From Pseudocercospora fijiensis CIRAD86 (taxonomy: Eukaryota > Ascomycota > Dothideomycetes > Mycosphaerellales > Mycosphaerellaceae): a stretch of 64,000 bases of DNA. Below the pieces are notes generated by a model. That model did no database searches and was not told the origin of the DNA. It worked only from the letters and a program-made list of their open reading frames with translations. Location: positions 1,833,527 through 1,897,526 of the forward strand of contig NW_006921541.1 in the NCBI RefSeq assembly GCF_000340215.1. Reading direction: 5' to 3'. Shown here in pieces: positions 12,039-22,899 of the stretch (its first letter is position 1; each line of letters starts with the position of its first letter). Position numbers and translations under genes: made by a program.

Positions 12039-12199
12039 GTTCTGCGCGGAGTTCCTACGACGCTAAAGGAGGTCCGTATACAATAGGTGCTAGTGTTCTT
12101 GTCCTAGTTCGGGTCGGAGACCTTAATCTAAATTCTATTCGTACGCTTCTCGGAGAAAATGTTCCGGGACAGCTCCTTCTATTGTCGTATAGTCGGTAT

Positions 12200-15100
12200 A
12201 GTCTCGTAGGAATTCCTCGATTGCTTCGCGGGCGAAGATAATGTAGCGTAGAGGTTCCTAGGTCGTGTCCTCGTCTAAGTACCCCTCCTATTGTACCTCT
12301 CCCTACGGCCCGGGAGGGTTAAGATTTCCGAAATTTGTATTACTAAAGCTCTATCCGATAATCGCCCGTACTATACCTAAGGCAGATTCCGGCTCGTCTT
12401 CGGCCTAATCGGTAGCCTCGGTAGCTTCCGGTATCGGCGGGATGTCTTCGGGGTCCGCGATTTCTCCGGCGGTTCTTAGGTTAACAACGTATTTGACCGG
12501 GTAAATGTTGAGATTTTCTAGGAGATCTAGTTCGTATGCGTATATGCCGATTTTCTTTACAATTCGGAAGGGTCCTAGATTTTTCTAGTCGAGCTTTTTC
12601 GAAGGTCGGTTAGTTCTAATATATCGTAAGTCGAGGTAGACGTAATCTCCGACTTAGTAATCTAGCGCGGCGCGTCTGCGCTAATTAGTATAGTGCTCGT
12701 ACACTTCTTAGGTATACCTTATCTCGTCCTAGAGCTCTTAGTAGGTCTAGGCTATTTAAAGAGCGAAGGCATTAGCGTCTCTTTCCGGATCGTTTACCGG
12801 GGGCTCTAGTTCGATCTCTATCGGTTCTATACCGGTTCGAGGGTGAAATCTAGTAGAGGCGTAGAACGGCGTAGTCTAAGTTGTAGCCGACTCCTAATTG
12901 TTAATAGCAAATTCAATAGAAGGCGTTAATCTTAGCTAGTCGTTTTAGTAGTAATTGTAGAAGCACCTAATAATTTGCTCGATCTGCGCGTTAGCCCGTT
13001 CGGTTTACCCGTCGGTCTACGGGTAGTAAGCCGTTAAAAGGCGCGCTTGAATTTTCAATCGTTCGTAGAGGCGCTTCTAGAAACGGGCAACGAAATTCGG
13101 GCCGCGATCAGATACAATTAATTCAGGTAGGCCTATATCTTTCTATACGTCCCGGTAGAAGACCTAAGCCGTATTCTTTGCGGTTAGGCTGCGGGCATTC
13201 AATACCTTCTTACGTTTCGTAAGGCGGCAAACTACGACTAGCATGTTTTGAAACTAGAGGCCGTTAAAATCGGATCCTTTCGGTAGGCCTATAATGAAAT
13301 CTATTAAAATGTATTACTATAGTCGTAGAGGGACTTTAAGAGGTTTTAGTAGCCCTTGCGGCTTACGCGTGTCTGCTTTCGCCCTACGGTATACTACGTA
13401 GTTCTTAACGAATCGGTCGACATCTCGGTATAGATTGGGCTAGTAGTACCACTTCCGGAGCTAAGACAATATCTTAGCTCGACCGGGATATACTATTCCG
13501 AGAGGGTTATAAGCGGAACGCATAATCTAGTCGCGTAAATCTTCGAAGTCCGGGACGTAGAGGGCATTTCTGAATATTGTACGGGGTGCTCGCGGTAGAG
13601 TTCTACGGAGCTCGTACTCCGAGAGAGAAACGTTCTCGTACAACCGCTCCTCGTTCTATAAAGCTTAAATTAGACCTTTAGTAAAAGCGTCTTCGGCGTA
13701 TACTGTCGTAAGCTGCTGTTCGAGCTAGGTAGGTTCGAGGAGGTCCTATGCTTCCTCTTCGCTTTCCTAGTCGCTATCTAAGCTTTCTAAACTCGTATCT
13801 TCGTCGTCCGAGCTATCGTCGTCTCTAAGAAAGGCGGGAGCGGCTATTAGTACAAAGGATGCTACGAGAGGCTCTAGGCCGGTAAAGTCGTCTCCGAGGA
13901 GCTCGTATAGTTCCTAGCTAAGGTTGTACTCCTTAAGGATAGACTATTCTTTACGCTACGGACCTCGATCTAAAGGCGAGTCTCCGTTGCGCCTCGTAAG
14001 TACGTCGGCCTATAAGTTTGCTTTACCGGGCGTATACTGAATAACGAAGTTAAACCGGGAAAGAAACTCACTCTAGCGTACCTGCCTACGGCTAAGGATT
14101 TTGCTCTTAAGAAAGTAGATGAGGTTCTTATAATCCGAGCTAACCTAGATCGGTAACTTAGAACCTTCGAGTTCCGGACGCTATTCTTCGAAAGCCTTAA
14201 CGATTACGAGGAGCTCCTTGTCGTAGATGTCGTAATTGCATTCCGCGGAGGATATTTTCTTAGAGAGGTAGGCTACGGGCAGCTACGTATCTTCCGGGGT
14301 CGTTCGTTAAAGGAGAACGGCGCTAGTTATACCGTCGGAAGCATCGGTTTCTAGGCGCGTTTCTTTATCGAAGTCGAAGTACTATAGGATCGGTGCGGTC
14401 GTAAAACTTTGCCGTAACTAGTCGAAGGCTTCTTAATAGGCCGGTAACTATTCAAATTTAACGTCTTTCCGCGTAAGTGCCGTAAGTAGACGGGCGATTC
14501 CGCTAAAATTCCGTATAAATCTCCGGTAGAAGTTAGCAAAACCGAGGAAGCCCTAGACTTCTTTTACGTTTCGTAGCACTCCCTAGTTTAGAACGGCTTC
14601 GATCTTGCCGGGATCTATTCAAATACCTTCTAAAGAGACAATAAGGCCGAGGAATTTCACCTCTTACTTATAGAATTCGCACTTATCGATATCGATATAC
14701 AGTCCGGCTTCTACGAGCTTCTTAAGTACCTTTTCGATATATTCGTAGTATTCCGCTTTCGTTTTGCTATAAATTAGGATATCGTCTATATACGCCGAGA
14801 CGAAGGCGTCTAGGAATTCTTTAAGCGTATCGTTGATATATAATTAGAACGTGCTAGGTCCGTTACAGAGTCCGAACGGCAAGACTAGGTATTCAAAAAG
14901 GCCGTAACGGGTTCGGAAGGCTATTAACTATTCGTCTCCCTCGGCAATACGGATTGCGTTAAAGGCGGCGATTACGTCGAGCTTAGTAAACTAGCGAGCC
15001 TTCGAAAGGCGTTCGAGCGTTTCGTTTACGAGAGGGATTAGGTAGCGGTTCTTTTTCGTTAACGCGTTAAGGCCCCGGTAGTCTACGTAGAAACGGAGAC

Positions 15101-17290
15101 CTCCGCCGGGTTTCCGGGCAAATATAACTAGTGCGGCTGCTTCGGAGGAACTAGGGCGGATAAAGCCCTTTTATAGGTTGTCTTCTAGGTATTTCTTTAG
15201 TACGAGGAGCTTATCTCGAGACATCGAGTAGAGAGGGCCGTACGGCGGCGGCTTGCCGTCGATTAGCTTAATTTTGTAGTCGACACCTAGCCGGTACGGT
15301 AGTAGAATGTCGGCGTTCTTCTTCGAAAACTAGTAGAGTCGGTGCTAATGCTCCTTCGGTAGTTTCGTTCTTAGATCCGTTAGTTCTTCGTCGAACTTTC
15401 GGATAGCCTTCTCGATATCCTATATTATTATAGCGAAGATCTAAGTGCGTTTATCGCGGGCAAGACGCGAGAAGGCAGCCGCGCTAATAGCGAATACGGT
15501 ACGATCTCGGGGAGTATCGGAGGTAGAACTAGATTCGTTGAAGTAGTACTTAGCGTAATACTTGCTTATAAAGGATAGAGATTCGGAGGCCTAGTCGATA
15601 ACCGGGTTATGCTTTTTAAGCTAAGGAAGACTAAGAATAACGGGGTAAGTCTTCGGGAGTTTCGTAAGGAAAAACATAATGTGTTCGGTATACGGGCCGA
15701 TAGTAATAGATAAGTAGCAGATCTGGGTTACCTTGCCGGCGGCCGCGGTCGTACCGTTAAACATTTCCAACTCCCGAGCGTACGTAAGGTCTTAGAACGT
15801 TAAGCCGAGCTCTCTCGTATAGTCGTAATCTATAAACGAGTAGCCGGTTACGCCGTTATTAATAAGAGCTACAGTTTTTAATAATTTCTTTTAGTTTCCT
15901 ATTAACGTTTCTACTACGAAAGGCTAGTAGACCAACTCTTTCTCTATAGCCGAGCTAGAGAAAGGGAAGGTAGCAGTAGATACTCTTAGTTTTAGAACGA
16001 ATAAACCTTGTAAGCGACTATATATAAGGTTCAAGCTTTTCCCTAGCCGCTCGGAGTAGCGCTAGCCGGTAAAGGCGTATCTAGAGTCGTAACATTCGCG
16101 GCGGCGACTCGCTATATCGTTAGCGTATTTAGCCGGCCGACGAGAGACGGGTAGAGGCGAGCAATGTATCCTTTTACTCTATAGTAGATGCATTCTCCTA
16201 CCGTACGGCGACGCTGCTTCTCTTCTTCCGAAAGCTTGCTATTCACTAGGGGCGCGCGTAGACGGGCGCTAAGCGAGGCAGCGCTTAAATCTATCGGATC
16301 GGCGGCAGGCTAGGCGCCTAGCGGTATTAGGGCTATAGCCGGAGCTAGTGCTAAGGCCGGCGTCTAAGCTATCTATAACTTCGACGGTAGCGTAGCGAAC
16401 GGCGACGTAAAGCGACCGGTATTCGTACGGGCGCCTCCGCGGTTAGCGATGATTTTCGCGAAGTTTCGAGTCGTATTGTCGATACGCGTAAGCAAGGCGT
16501 ACAGTTCGGTAATGTTTAGATTCTCCGTATCCTTATCGCGGACTTATAGCATTATTTCTTCGCTAAGGCCGCGCACTAAGATCCACTTAGCGACGTCCGG
16601 GGGGTATTCGGCGTACCTAATCTCGTATTAGAAGGCGGTATAGTACTCTTAGTAGGTCTTGTTTGCTTGCTTAAGTTTGTCTAAGTTTAGGCGCGCAGTT
16701 TGCTTACGGTCGGGGTCGCCGAAACTAGCGTCGAGGGCCTTCTAGATAGTAGCCGTTATAGTTGTTTCTACATTTTCTAAGAGGCTGCGGTAGGAATCGA
16801 GGGCGGAGCTACCGAGTAGAGAAAACATAAATCCGGTCTTTGAAGCTTTAGTCGGATAGTAGTCGGCGTTAGCGAGAAAGCGGATCTTAACCTATATCTT
16901 GAATTCTTCGTATACTTTACGCTTACCGGTAAAGCGTTCGGGGTCGCTTAGCTTCTTACTCTTATTCGAAGTAGGTATAAATAGGTAAGAAGCGGGTACC
17001 GCGGCGCCTAGGCGAGCAGAGGCGAGCTACGACTAGAGGCGGCCTACCTCGTCTTCTTTTTCCGCGATAGAAGCATTCGCGTCGCTAAGAGCCGTACTAA
17101 GGCTAGTACGGGAGACCGAGAGGAAACGAGTAGCATCTTTATAAGCCTTAAGCAGGTTAACGAGCAGTTCCGGGTCGGTAGCGTAGGCGTGATCTAGCTG
17201 TTCGCGCGTAGCGGGGATTTCATTCTATACTAAGCTTAAAAAATCGGGTACGTCGTTAGGTCTTGTGTTTTGAATCCATTCGTCGGGCGT
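12200..17290 (-). pseudogene. Gag-Pol of the gypsy element
   Basis: Minus-strand translation gives, in order: Gag with LSDPERFTGKRKVYEEF near 16.9 kb; a CCHC zinc knuckle near 16.17-16.20 kb, two of its ligands changed to Tyr; a retropepsin-like ALINNGVTGYSFID near 15.85 kb; reverse transcriptase with [20 protein letters not shown] and the YIDD catalytic motif at about 14779-14790; the connection [17 protein letters not shown] and ETDA of RNase H near 14.35-14.55 kb; integrase with GLPELIVSDRGPNFVARF and the YHPQTDGQTER block, now with RIP changes, near 12.97-13.14 kb; and a chromodomain (EGYLDEDTT, stop, EPL) at about 12205-12299. In the chromodomain both stops sit at conserved Trp codons. 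There are no indels in these parts, only point changes. Confidence 0.9.
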
Positions 17291-17330
17291 ATCTATCTTA
17301 ATAGAGGCGTTTTTTTAAGGCAGTTCGTAA

Positions 17331-18049
17331 TATAAGGGTTAGTAGCTAAGCAGTGAGAATGTATACGAAACTTTAAACTAAACTAAAGGGAGTACTGAAT
17401 TAATATAGCTGCTATCTATATAAGACGAACTGCGAAGAAAGGAAGAAGGGTGCCTTAGAGAGAGAGCCCCTTCCTTAGTATTCCGCCCTGCGGCCGTCTA
17501 GCGCGTCCGACGCGTAAGCGCAAGTACGTATATCCTGCTTATCCGCTGTCTCGTAGCGCCTTTATCTCCTAGCTAACTAGCGTAGCGCGCGTACGCGAAC
17601 TCGTTTAACCGCTCTTAAGCAAATATGTTTCTCCTAGCTCTTCCCTGCCTTCCGGTTCCTTCCTACTACTCGGATCTGTCCTACGACTCTGTATATCTCG
17701 CTTGCTGTCGTCCGTATATACGTGCGCGTAGTTTAGTGCAGTCCCGTCGTTCGTATATTAATATGTAACGTATTGTTCTACTATATGCGGCCTCTGCGGG
17801 AGTCCCTAAGATGTTACGTTATGCGGCTAAGTGGGCGACCTAGGCGTACTAGGCGTACTAGGCGTACCGGGCGTACTAGGCGTACTAGGCGTACTAGGCG
17901 TACTAGGCGTACTAGGCGACCTAGGCTAGCTAGGCGACCTGCTTCGCTAGGGGCCCCTGCTGCTAAGGCAACTCAAATCCGATATTACTTTATGGCATAG
18001 CGGCTAGCTTGTAGGACTTGTCGGTGCTTTCTAGGCAGCCACTATAACA
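17331..18049 (-). repeat. 5' LTR of the gypsy element (719 bp)
   Basis: Same length as the other LTR. Its left end is TATAAGGG, where TG has become TA by RIP. The sequence just inside it on the minus strand (TTACGAACTGCC) should hold the primer binding site, but I cannot match it to a tRNA. Confidence 0.9.
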
Positions 18050-18054
18050 CTAAG

Positions 18055-18600
18055 GAGCCCTAGCATCCTAACTATAAGGAGATTCTTTAGTATTAGTACT
18101 TTAATCCTCTATACTGCGAGGTAGATAGCAAGCCTACGAGAGAGAAACTTTAACGAGAAATTCTCTATAATACGTAGCGCTATTATATAGCTATAGATGC
18201 GCACTAAGTCCGGCAACTCGAAGAAGAATTAAGATAGCGTATTAGCGACCGAGGAAGAGATCGATAGTATACTAGTAGAGTCGAGGTCTTATAAGCGAAG
18301 TATAAGATAATATAGGCTCTTAGTCGTATAGAGTAACGTACTATATAAATAACTAGGCGTACTACTCTTATTTACTTACGACCTATATCCTAGGATACTC
18401 TTCTCGTACTTTTTATACTCTTTTCTAATATCTTACCTATAAGCGCTCCGCGACAACCGAGTAAATATAAGCTATAGGGTTTCCGCTCGGTACCTTAGCC
18501 TCCGAGATAGGGCGGAGTTGAATTTAGAGCGATAGCCGGCACTCGTAGCCGGTATATAGAGACGGTAGTAGGCCTTTTCCTACTAAATAACTAGCTTGTT
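18055..18600 (+). pseudogene. Unidentified hAT cargo gene, second part
   Basis: Continues from 11305: EP, stop, HPNYKEIL, then NPLYCEVDSKPTREKL, REILYNT, RYYIAIDAH and an Arg/Glu-rich helical stretch. RIP stops fall at Gln-type positions. Two GCCGGC-type motifs at about 18534-18556 may mark another intron or the 3' end. No domain is recognised; the Arg/Glu/Gln-rich part may form a coiled coil. Confidence 0.4.
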
Positions 18601-19058
18601 TAGTATAGCCTACCTAATATTTCTTATATTTACTAGTAATAGGCCTAGGTTACTTATAAGATTACTATAGCTAGTAAAGGCATTACTAAAGAATATCTAT
18701 ACTATAGTAAGATACTATTATTACGCCGGCTATTTATTAAAAGGAGGCTTTCGCCTATTACTATGCCGGCTATATATGCCGGCTATATTTCAAAGTCTCC
18801 CGTACCTGCCTTTTTTAGCCGTACCTACCTTTTTTAGCCGTACCTGCCTTCTTTCCTTACTCTAACGTTACTATAATATAGGCTTGCGCGAAGCTTACTC
18901 TATTGCCTAGCGATACCGCGATACTACCGCTATATTCAACCTTCGCATCGATACCTATACCTCTACGCTCTATATCTACTACCTCCGTAATACCCTCGCT
19001 CCGCGCGCGCCTTCGTATACCTTCGTAACGCACTTTTTTCCTCAATTCGACGACTTTT

Positions 19059-19734
19059 ATAATAGCGAGTCTACTTAACTAAGTTACGACGCCTCGCAAG
19101 AAGGGACCTAGTACTTCTGCGGGTCGCAATAAGACCGGAAATAGTAGAACGAGTATAGTATATTAACGTAAGAGGGCTGCTGCTACTACCGCTAGCTCCG
19201 GTACTAGAAAGGGCGTCGCGAGTAAGGCTCCGCGTAAGACAACGGCGGGTAAGGCTCTACGTAAGACGACAACTAGCGCTTCTACTACTAGTAGCAATCG
19301 TACGAAGCGTCGATAGCGCCTAGGAAGTAAGTCCTATTTATAGCCGGCAGCGTAGCCGGTAGCGTAGCCGGTAGCGTAGCCGGCATTCTTACTGTCTTTT
19401 TACTAATCCTTCTTTAGCCGTAGCCCTCCGTAAGATTCGGTAGTATTAGAAGAGTTCTTAGCTCCTAATCCGTAAAACTCCTTTCTAACGACTTATTCGC
19501 GAAATTGCCTAGGATTATAGAACGGACCTTCGCTTCTAAGCCTCCGCGATAGGCGCCCTTTAAGAGGCTATAGAAGCCTACCTAGTTCGTATCTTCGAAT
19601 GTATATTTCTCTTCTACCTCTTTTCGGACTATACTAATACTATTTTAGCGGTTAACCTTATAGCTATCTACGCGAAGCGTATAACGATTATAGACAAGGA
19701 TTTTAAAGCACTCGATCAGATTCTAAAAGGCTAG
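19059..19734 (+). pseudogene. Histone H3 gene carried by the hAT element
   Basis: Three exons (to 19326, 19418-19600, 19649-19734) join in frame. Intron 1 (19327-19417) is GTAAGT...TACTAAT...TTTAG and holds four GCCGGC/T motifs. Intron 2 (19601-19648) is GTATAT...ACTAAT...TTTTAG. The joined protein is about 178 residues. The fold reads GTVALRKIR, KTPF, stop, RLIREIA, stop, DYRTDLRF, stop, ASAIGAL, stop, EAIEAYLVRIFE, then NLIAIYAKRITI. All four stops from PF onward fall on Gln codons conserved in H3. The tail has TRKGVASKAPRKTTAGKALRK, with Lys at the exact spacing of H3 K9, K14, K18, K23 and K27; S10 is Gly and S28 is Thr. The start is probably ATA at 19059 or 19062, an ATG hit by RIP. The tail is some 45 residues longer than in normal H3. 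Past the TAG a coding-like frame runs on, so the stop may not be natural. Confidence 0.88.
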
Positions 19735-20059
19735 AATGTCTATATTCGAGACGGTACTAGGTAGGATAGATATTCTAGTAGAAAGGATGTTCGTAGTATT
19801 ATCTATAAGCTTTTCTATATACGAAATAAGCCGCTATTATACGGCGCTGCATACCGCGCTCTAAATACTCTCTAAGCATATATATATAGTATAGTATGCT
19901 TTATTAGCCGTACGGAATAGAAGTCTCCTAAAATCCCGTTAGTACTAAGGAGTAAAAAGGCCGGCTACGCTGCCGGCTACGCTGCCGGCTACGCTACTAG
20001 CTACGCTGCTAGGTTTTTTAAAGAACTAAAAGAAGATAGACATTCCGGTTGATTTATAT

Positions 20060-20598
20060 TAGTTTAGATTTTTATAAAAAGAAAACAGGGAAAAATAAGG
20101 AAGGTTGAAGAGCCTAATAGTTATAGTTATAGGCACTATCCCTGTTTTCTAGAGCATATTATATACCTGCCTTCGCAACTCTACCTAATACTCCCTCTAA
20201 ATATCCTTATACTCTACCTACTAAAAATTTAACTAGGTACCTAGACCTGTAGCTGCCTCTATATCTTTTACTATCTTCTACAGGTTGAAGGCCTCTTCTA
20301 TAGCAGCCTCTACCTCCTTATACAATACGAAGTTACTACCTGCCCTACCCTTTATATCTCCTAAATAACTAAGAGTTCTAAGGAACGAACTAGCATTCGG
20401 CCTTAGTATAGCGAGTAACTAGTAGAACGTTCTATAGAGCTGCCTTATAGCTCTTTTATATACTATACCGATACCGAGGGAGGAGCTATCCTAGTACTTA
20501 ATATTGTCGAATAGTTCGGTAGGAAAGTGTATAAACTTCTTAAGGAGGAAGACTTCTAGGGAAATCGATAAGTTCTGCCTAGATCTAGATAAAGACAT
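20060..20598 (-). pseudogene. Unidentified minus-strand gene at the right end of the hAT element
   Basis: From ATG at 20598 the frame reads MSLSRSRQNLSISLEVFLL, HFPTELFDNIKY, stop, DSSSLGIGIVYKRAIRQLY, LRTLSYLGDIKGRAGS and EVEAAIEEAFNL, with RIP stops at Gln/Trp-like positions. It would be 150-180 residues, mostly helical by appearance. No family is recognised. It is the only cargo gene on the minus strand and converges on the H3 gene. Confidence 0.4.
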
Positions 20599-21010
20599 TC
20601 TACTAAGCAGTTAGGGAATTGAACTATAAACGAAAGGATGAAATTTATACCTAAGGAGTATAGTTTCCGAACTAAACTATAATGCCTTATATATATGTGT
20701 GTATGCTTTTAATTAGTTAGTACCCTTAGCTAATTGTCTATAGATTTGAGGTTATATAAGTATCTTTATATAACTACGTAGCCTAAGTAGGATTCGAAAA
20801 TTCTATAAGTACTAAGGACTAAAAATGCCGGCTACGCTGCCGGCTATACTGCTAAGTCTTATAAAGGGCTTGCTTGAAGCTACGTATACATTCGTACACT
20901 TCTTAAAAACCGATAAATTATATAGTTCGAACTAGCTACTTATATAGTTGCTTAGCAAACCAACCTAAACTAAACTAGAGTTTCGGCTTAGCAAACTAAA
21001 CTAAACCAAC

Positions 21011-21038
21011 CCGAACTACTACGGGGTCTACGTAGTGC
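21011..21038. repeat. hAT right end: terminal inverted repeat plus 8-bp target duplication
   Basis: CCGAACTACTACGGGGTCTA (21011-21030) is the reverse complement of the left end with one transition. It is followed by CGTAGTGC (21031-21038), identical to 4719-4726. Confidence 0.9.
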
Positions 21039-22760
21039 TAAGCGTAGAAATGCGAATATCTAGCTAGGCGACCTTCCTGCTATCCTTAATAGCCTTTATA
21101 ATAATATAGACGGCAAAGAGCTTAAATACTAGGTAATATCGAAGAGATTGAAGGGCAAGGAAGAGCGTAGTATTGTATTTTAGACCGACTAGTAGCGAGA
21201 GTTATTAAATACTAAGGTAGGAGATGTAAGTGCAGGTATTGTTATTATTACTATAGAAGGCAGGTATATAACTAAGCTTCTAAGCTTGCGTTCTACAGTT
21301 CTTACGACTAACTTTAAAAATTCAAAACATTACTAACTTATATACTATATAGTTATTCTTACTAGACGCAACTTATAAGACTACCAACCTTAGCTAGAGC
21401 CTTTTTACTATATATGTTTGTAACAGGTTAGGGTACTAGTTGCTAGTAGGATATATGTTGCTAGAATCTTAGAAAGCTAAGCTAGTAGAAGCCGGTCTCT
21501 AAGTCCTTAAAGGGTAGTTACTACTATAGAATGCTATTATAGCTATAGTAGACGACTCGGCCTCTAAGCAGGCCGTAATTAACCTCTCTTAGAAGGAGAA
21601 ACAGGTGCTTATCTACCTTTGCTAGCGGTACGTTAAAGAGACCTTCCTTCGCTTATTTCTAGAGGCCTAATTTCTAGAGGTTGTTAAGCGATTCTACTAC
21701 GTAATCTATTACGCCCGTAGCGCTAGCGAGGTCGCTAACGATATAGTTTAGATCTAGGAGTAGTTATAAGAGAAGAAGCCTACAGACTAGCAAAACAAGG
21801 TCTAATATATACGCTATAATTAGAATAGTTAGACTTTACGAATATAGGCTATATAGGTACGGCTTTATAGTCTATTATTGCTGCAAATACGGACAACTTC
21901 GCCTCTCGAGGGCTATTACTATGCTATTAAGTATAACCGGAACAAGCGGAACCTCGTGTTCTATAACCTCTATAGTACGATTCTCGAGGTTCTTAAGGTA
22001 GACGACAGGCTAGCTTATAAGGCACAACTCGCTAGCTATAGGGTTAGCAAAGGCATACAATACTAGTATAAAAAGCGCCTTCTAAGCTTCGAGAGTCTGT
22101 AACCGCTAGCGGCTTAAGATCGACTACGAGAATAGATAGATATCGCTATTAAGATAGAAGCTAAGGCGGCGCCTATTTATAAGGATATACTACGTAGTTA
22201 CGACTATATAACTCCGGCTCGTTATAATTGCCTCTCGTAGTTTTAAACCCGGCTACCTTGTTACTATATTCTACGAGACTACCTATTTAATAGACTAGAA
22301 ATTAGTAAGCTATAATAGCAACGATATATCGAGCTGTTTCTAGGCCTTAACGTAATGTTTGCTTACGAATACTAGCGCGTTCTCGATACTTAGTAACTCG
22401 TAATCGAAGGTTACGAAGAAGACGCCGTTGCCTTAGTATAAACACCTCAATTAAGAGACCTTCGAGGCTACTTTAAGGAGGCAGTAGAAACGCTAAATCT
22501 AAAATATTAGTATATAGTAGACGACCCTACTATTAACGCTTCTATAAAGGACTTATTCTACGCCTTCTACGTGTAGAAGGTTAAGGACTTCTCGGATAGT
22601 TGCTACGTACTAAATGTTAACTATTTTATCGCTAATCTATAGGAAGTCCTATTTATAGGCGAGACCGAGCGACGGTAGACAACTTAACTACCTTCTAAAC
22701 TAGCGATACTAACTCTAGCGATACTAACTCTAGCGATACTAACTCTAGCAATACTAACTC
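21039..22760 (+). pseudogene. Mutator-like transposase, main part, RIP-damaged
   Basis: The stretch LVGYMLLES, then AIIAIVDDSASKQAVINLS, then IYLC, stop, RYVKETFLRLF (about 21440-21660) resembles the MULE transposase core: a conserved Asp block followed by a Cys and His (here Tyr, a RIP change) spaced like C-x-x-H. Downstream are EGYYYAIKYNRNKRNLVF, a Gln/Arg-rich helical region, and SIKDLFYAFYV with DFSDSCYVLNVNYFIANL. A 15-bp repeat (AGCGATACTAACTCT, about 22700-22760) encodes LAILT units near the end. The MULE call is moderate at best. The frame seems to change near 21.4 kb, which may be an intron. Confidence 0.4.
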
Positions 22761-22899
22761 GCACTCGATTGCTACTAACTATACTAGAAACGTACTATGT
22801 CTATGCTAATATAATACTACGACCGTTACCTTTAAAACGGCGCATTTAATCGTTACCTATTCGCTAACCTATATTCTTATTACTACCTCCGCTAGGTAA

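Larger units (their letters stand above)
11306..18049 (-). mobile_element. Ty3/gypsy LTR retrotransposon with C-terminal chromodomain, RIP-damaged
   Basis: The element is 6,744 bp. Two LTRs of exactly 719 bp (11306-12024 and 17331-18049) are flanked by the target duplication CTAAG at 11301-11305 and 18050-18054. It is transcribed on the minus strand, so 17331-18049 is its 5' LTR. The LTRs differ mainly by C/T and G/A transitions, so the age cannot be read from divergence. The internal order is gag, protease, reverse transcriptase, RNase H, integrase, chromodomain: the chromovirus branch of Ty3/gypsy. It landed in the hAT element between the two H3-like genes. Confidence 0.95.
4727..21030 (+). 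mobile_element. hAT-type DNA transposon carrying two histone H3-family genes, split by a gypsy insertion
   Basis: The element spans 16,304 bp, of which 6,749 are the Ty3/gypsy element and its duplicated target, leaving about 9,555 bp. Its ends are defined by inverted repeats and an 8-bp target duplication. Contents from the left are: a 123-bp subterminal repeat; an unidentified Lys-rich gene; the hAT transposase; a centromere-type H3-like gene; an unknown gene split by the gypsy element; an H3-like gene; and a minus-strand unknown gene. About 34 GCCGGC-type motifs are scattered near the ends and inside introns. All coding frames are closed by RIP-type stops, so this copy is dead. RIP acts on duplicated DNA, so other copies should exist in the genome. 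Typical hAT elements are much shorter and carry only a transposase, so the cargo is unusual. Confidence 0.85.

Noticed and set aside
11306..18049. Dating the gypsy insertion from LTR differences
   Set aside because: Most LTR differences are RIP transitions, so a molecular clock does not apply.
18857..19045. Minus-strand 62-codon open frame
   Set aside because: It lies opposite the upstream region of the H3 gene, has no domain and starts in RIP-damaged DNA; it is likely chance.
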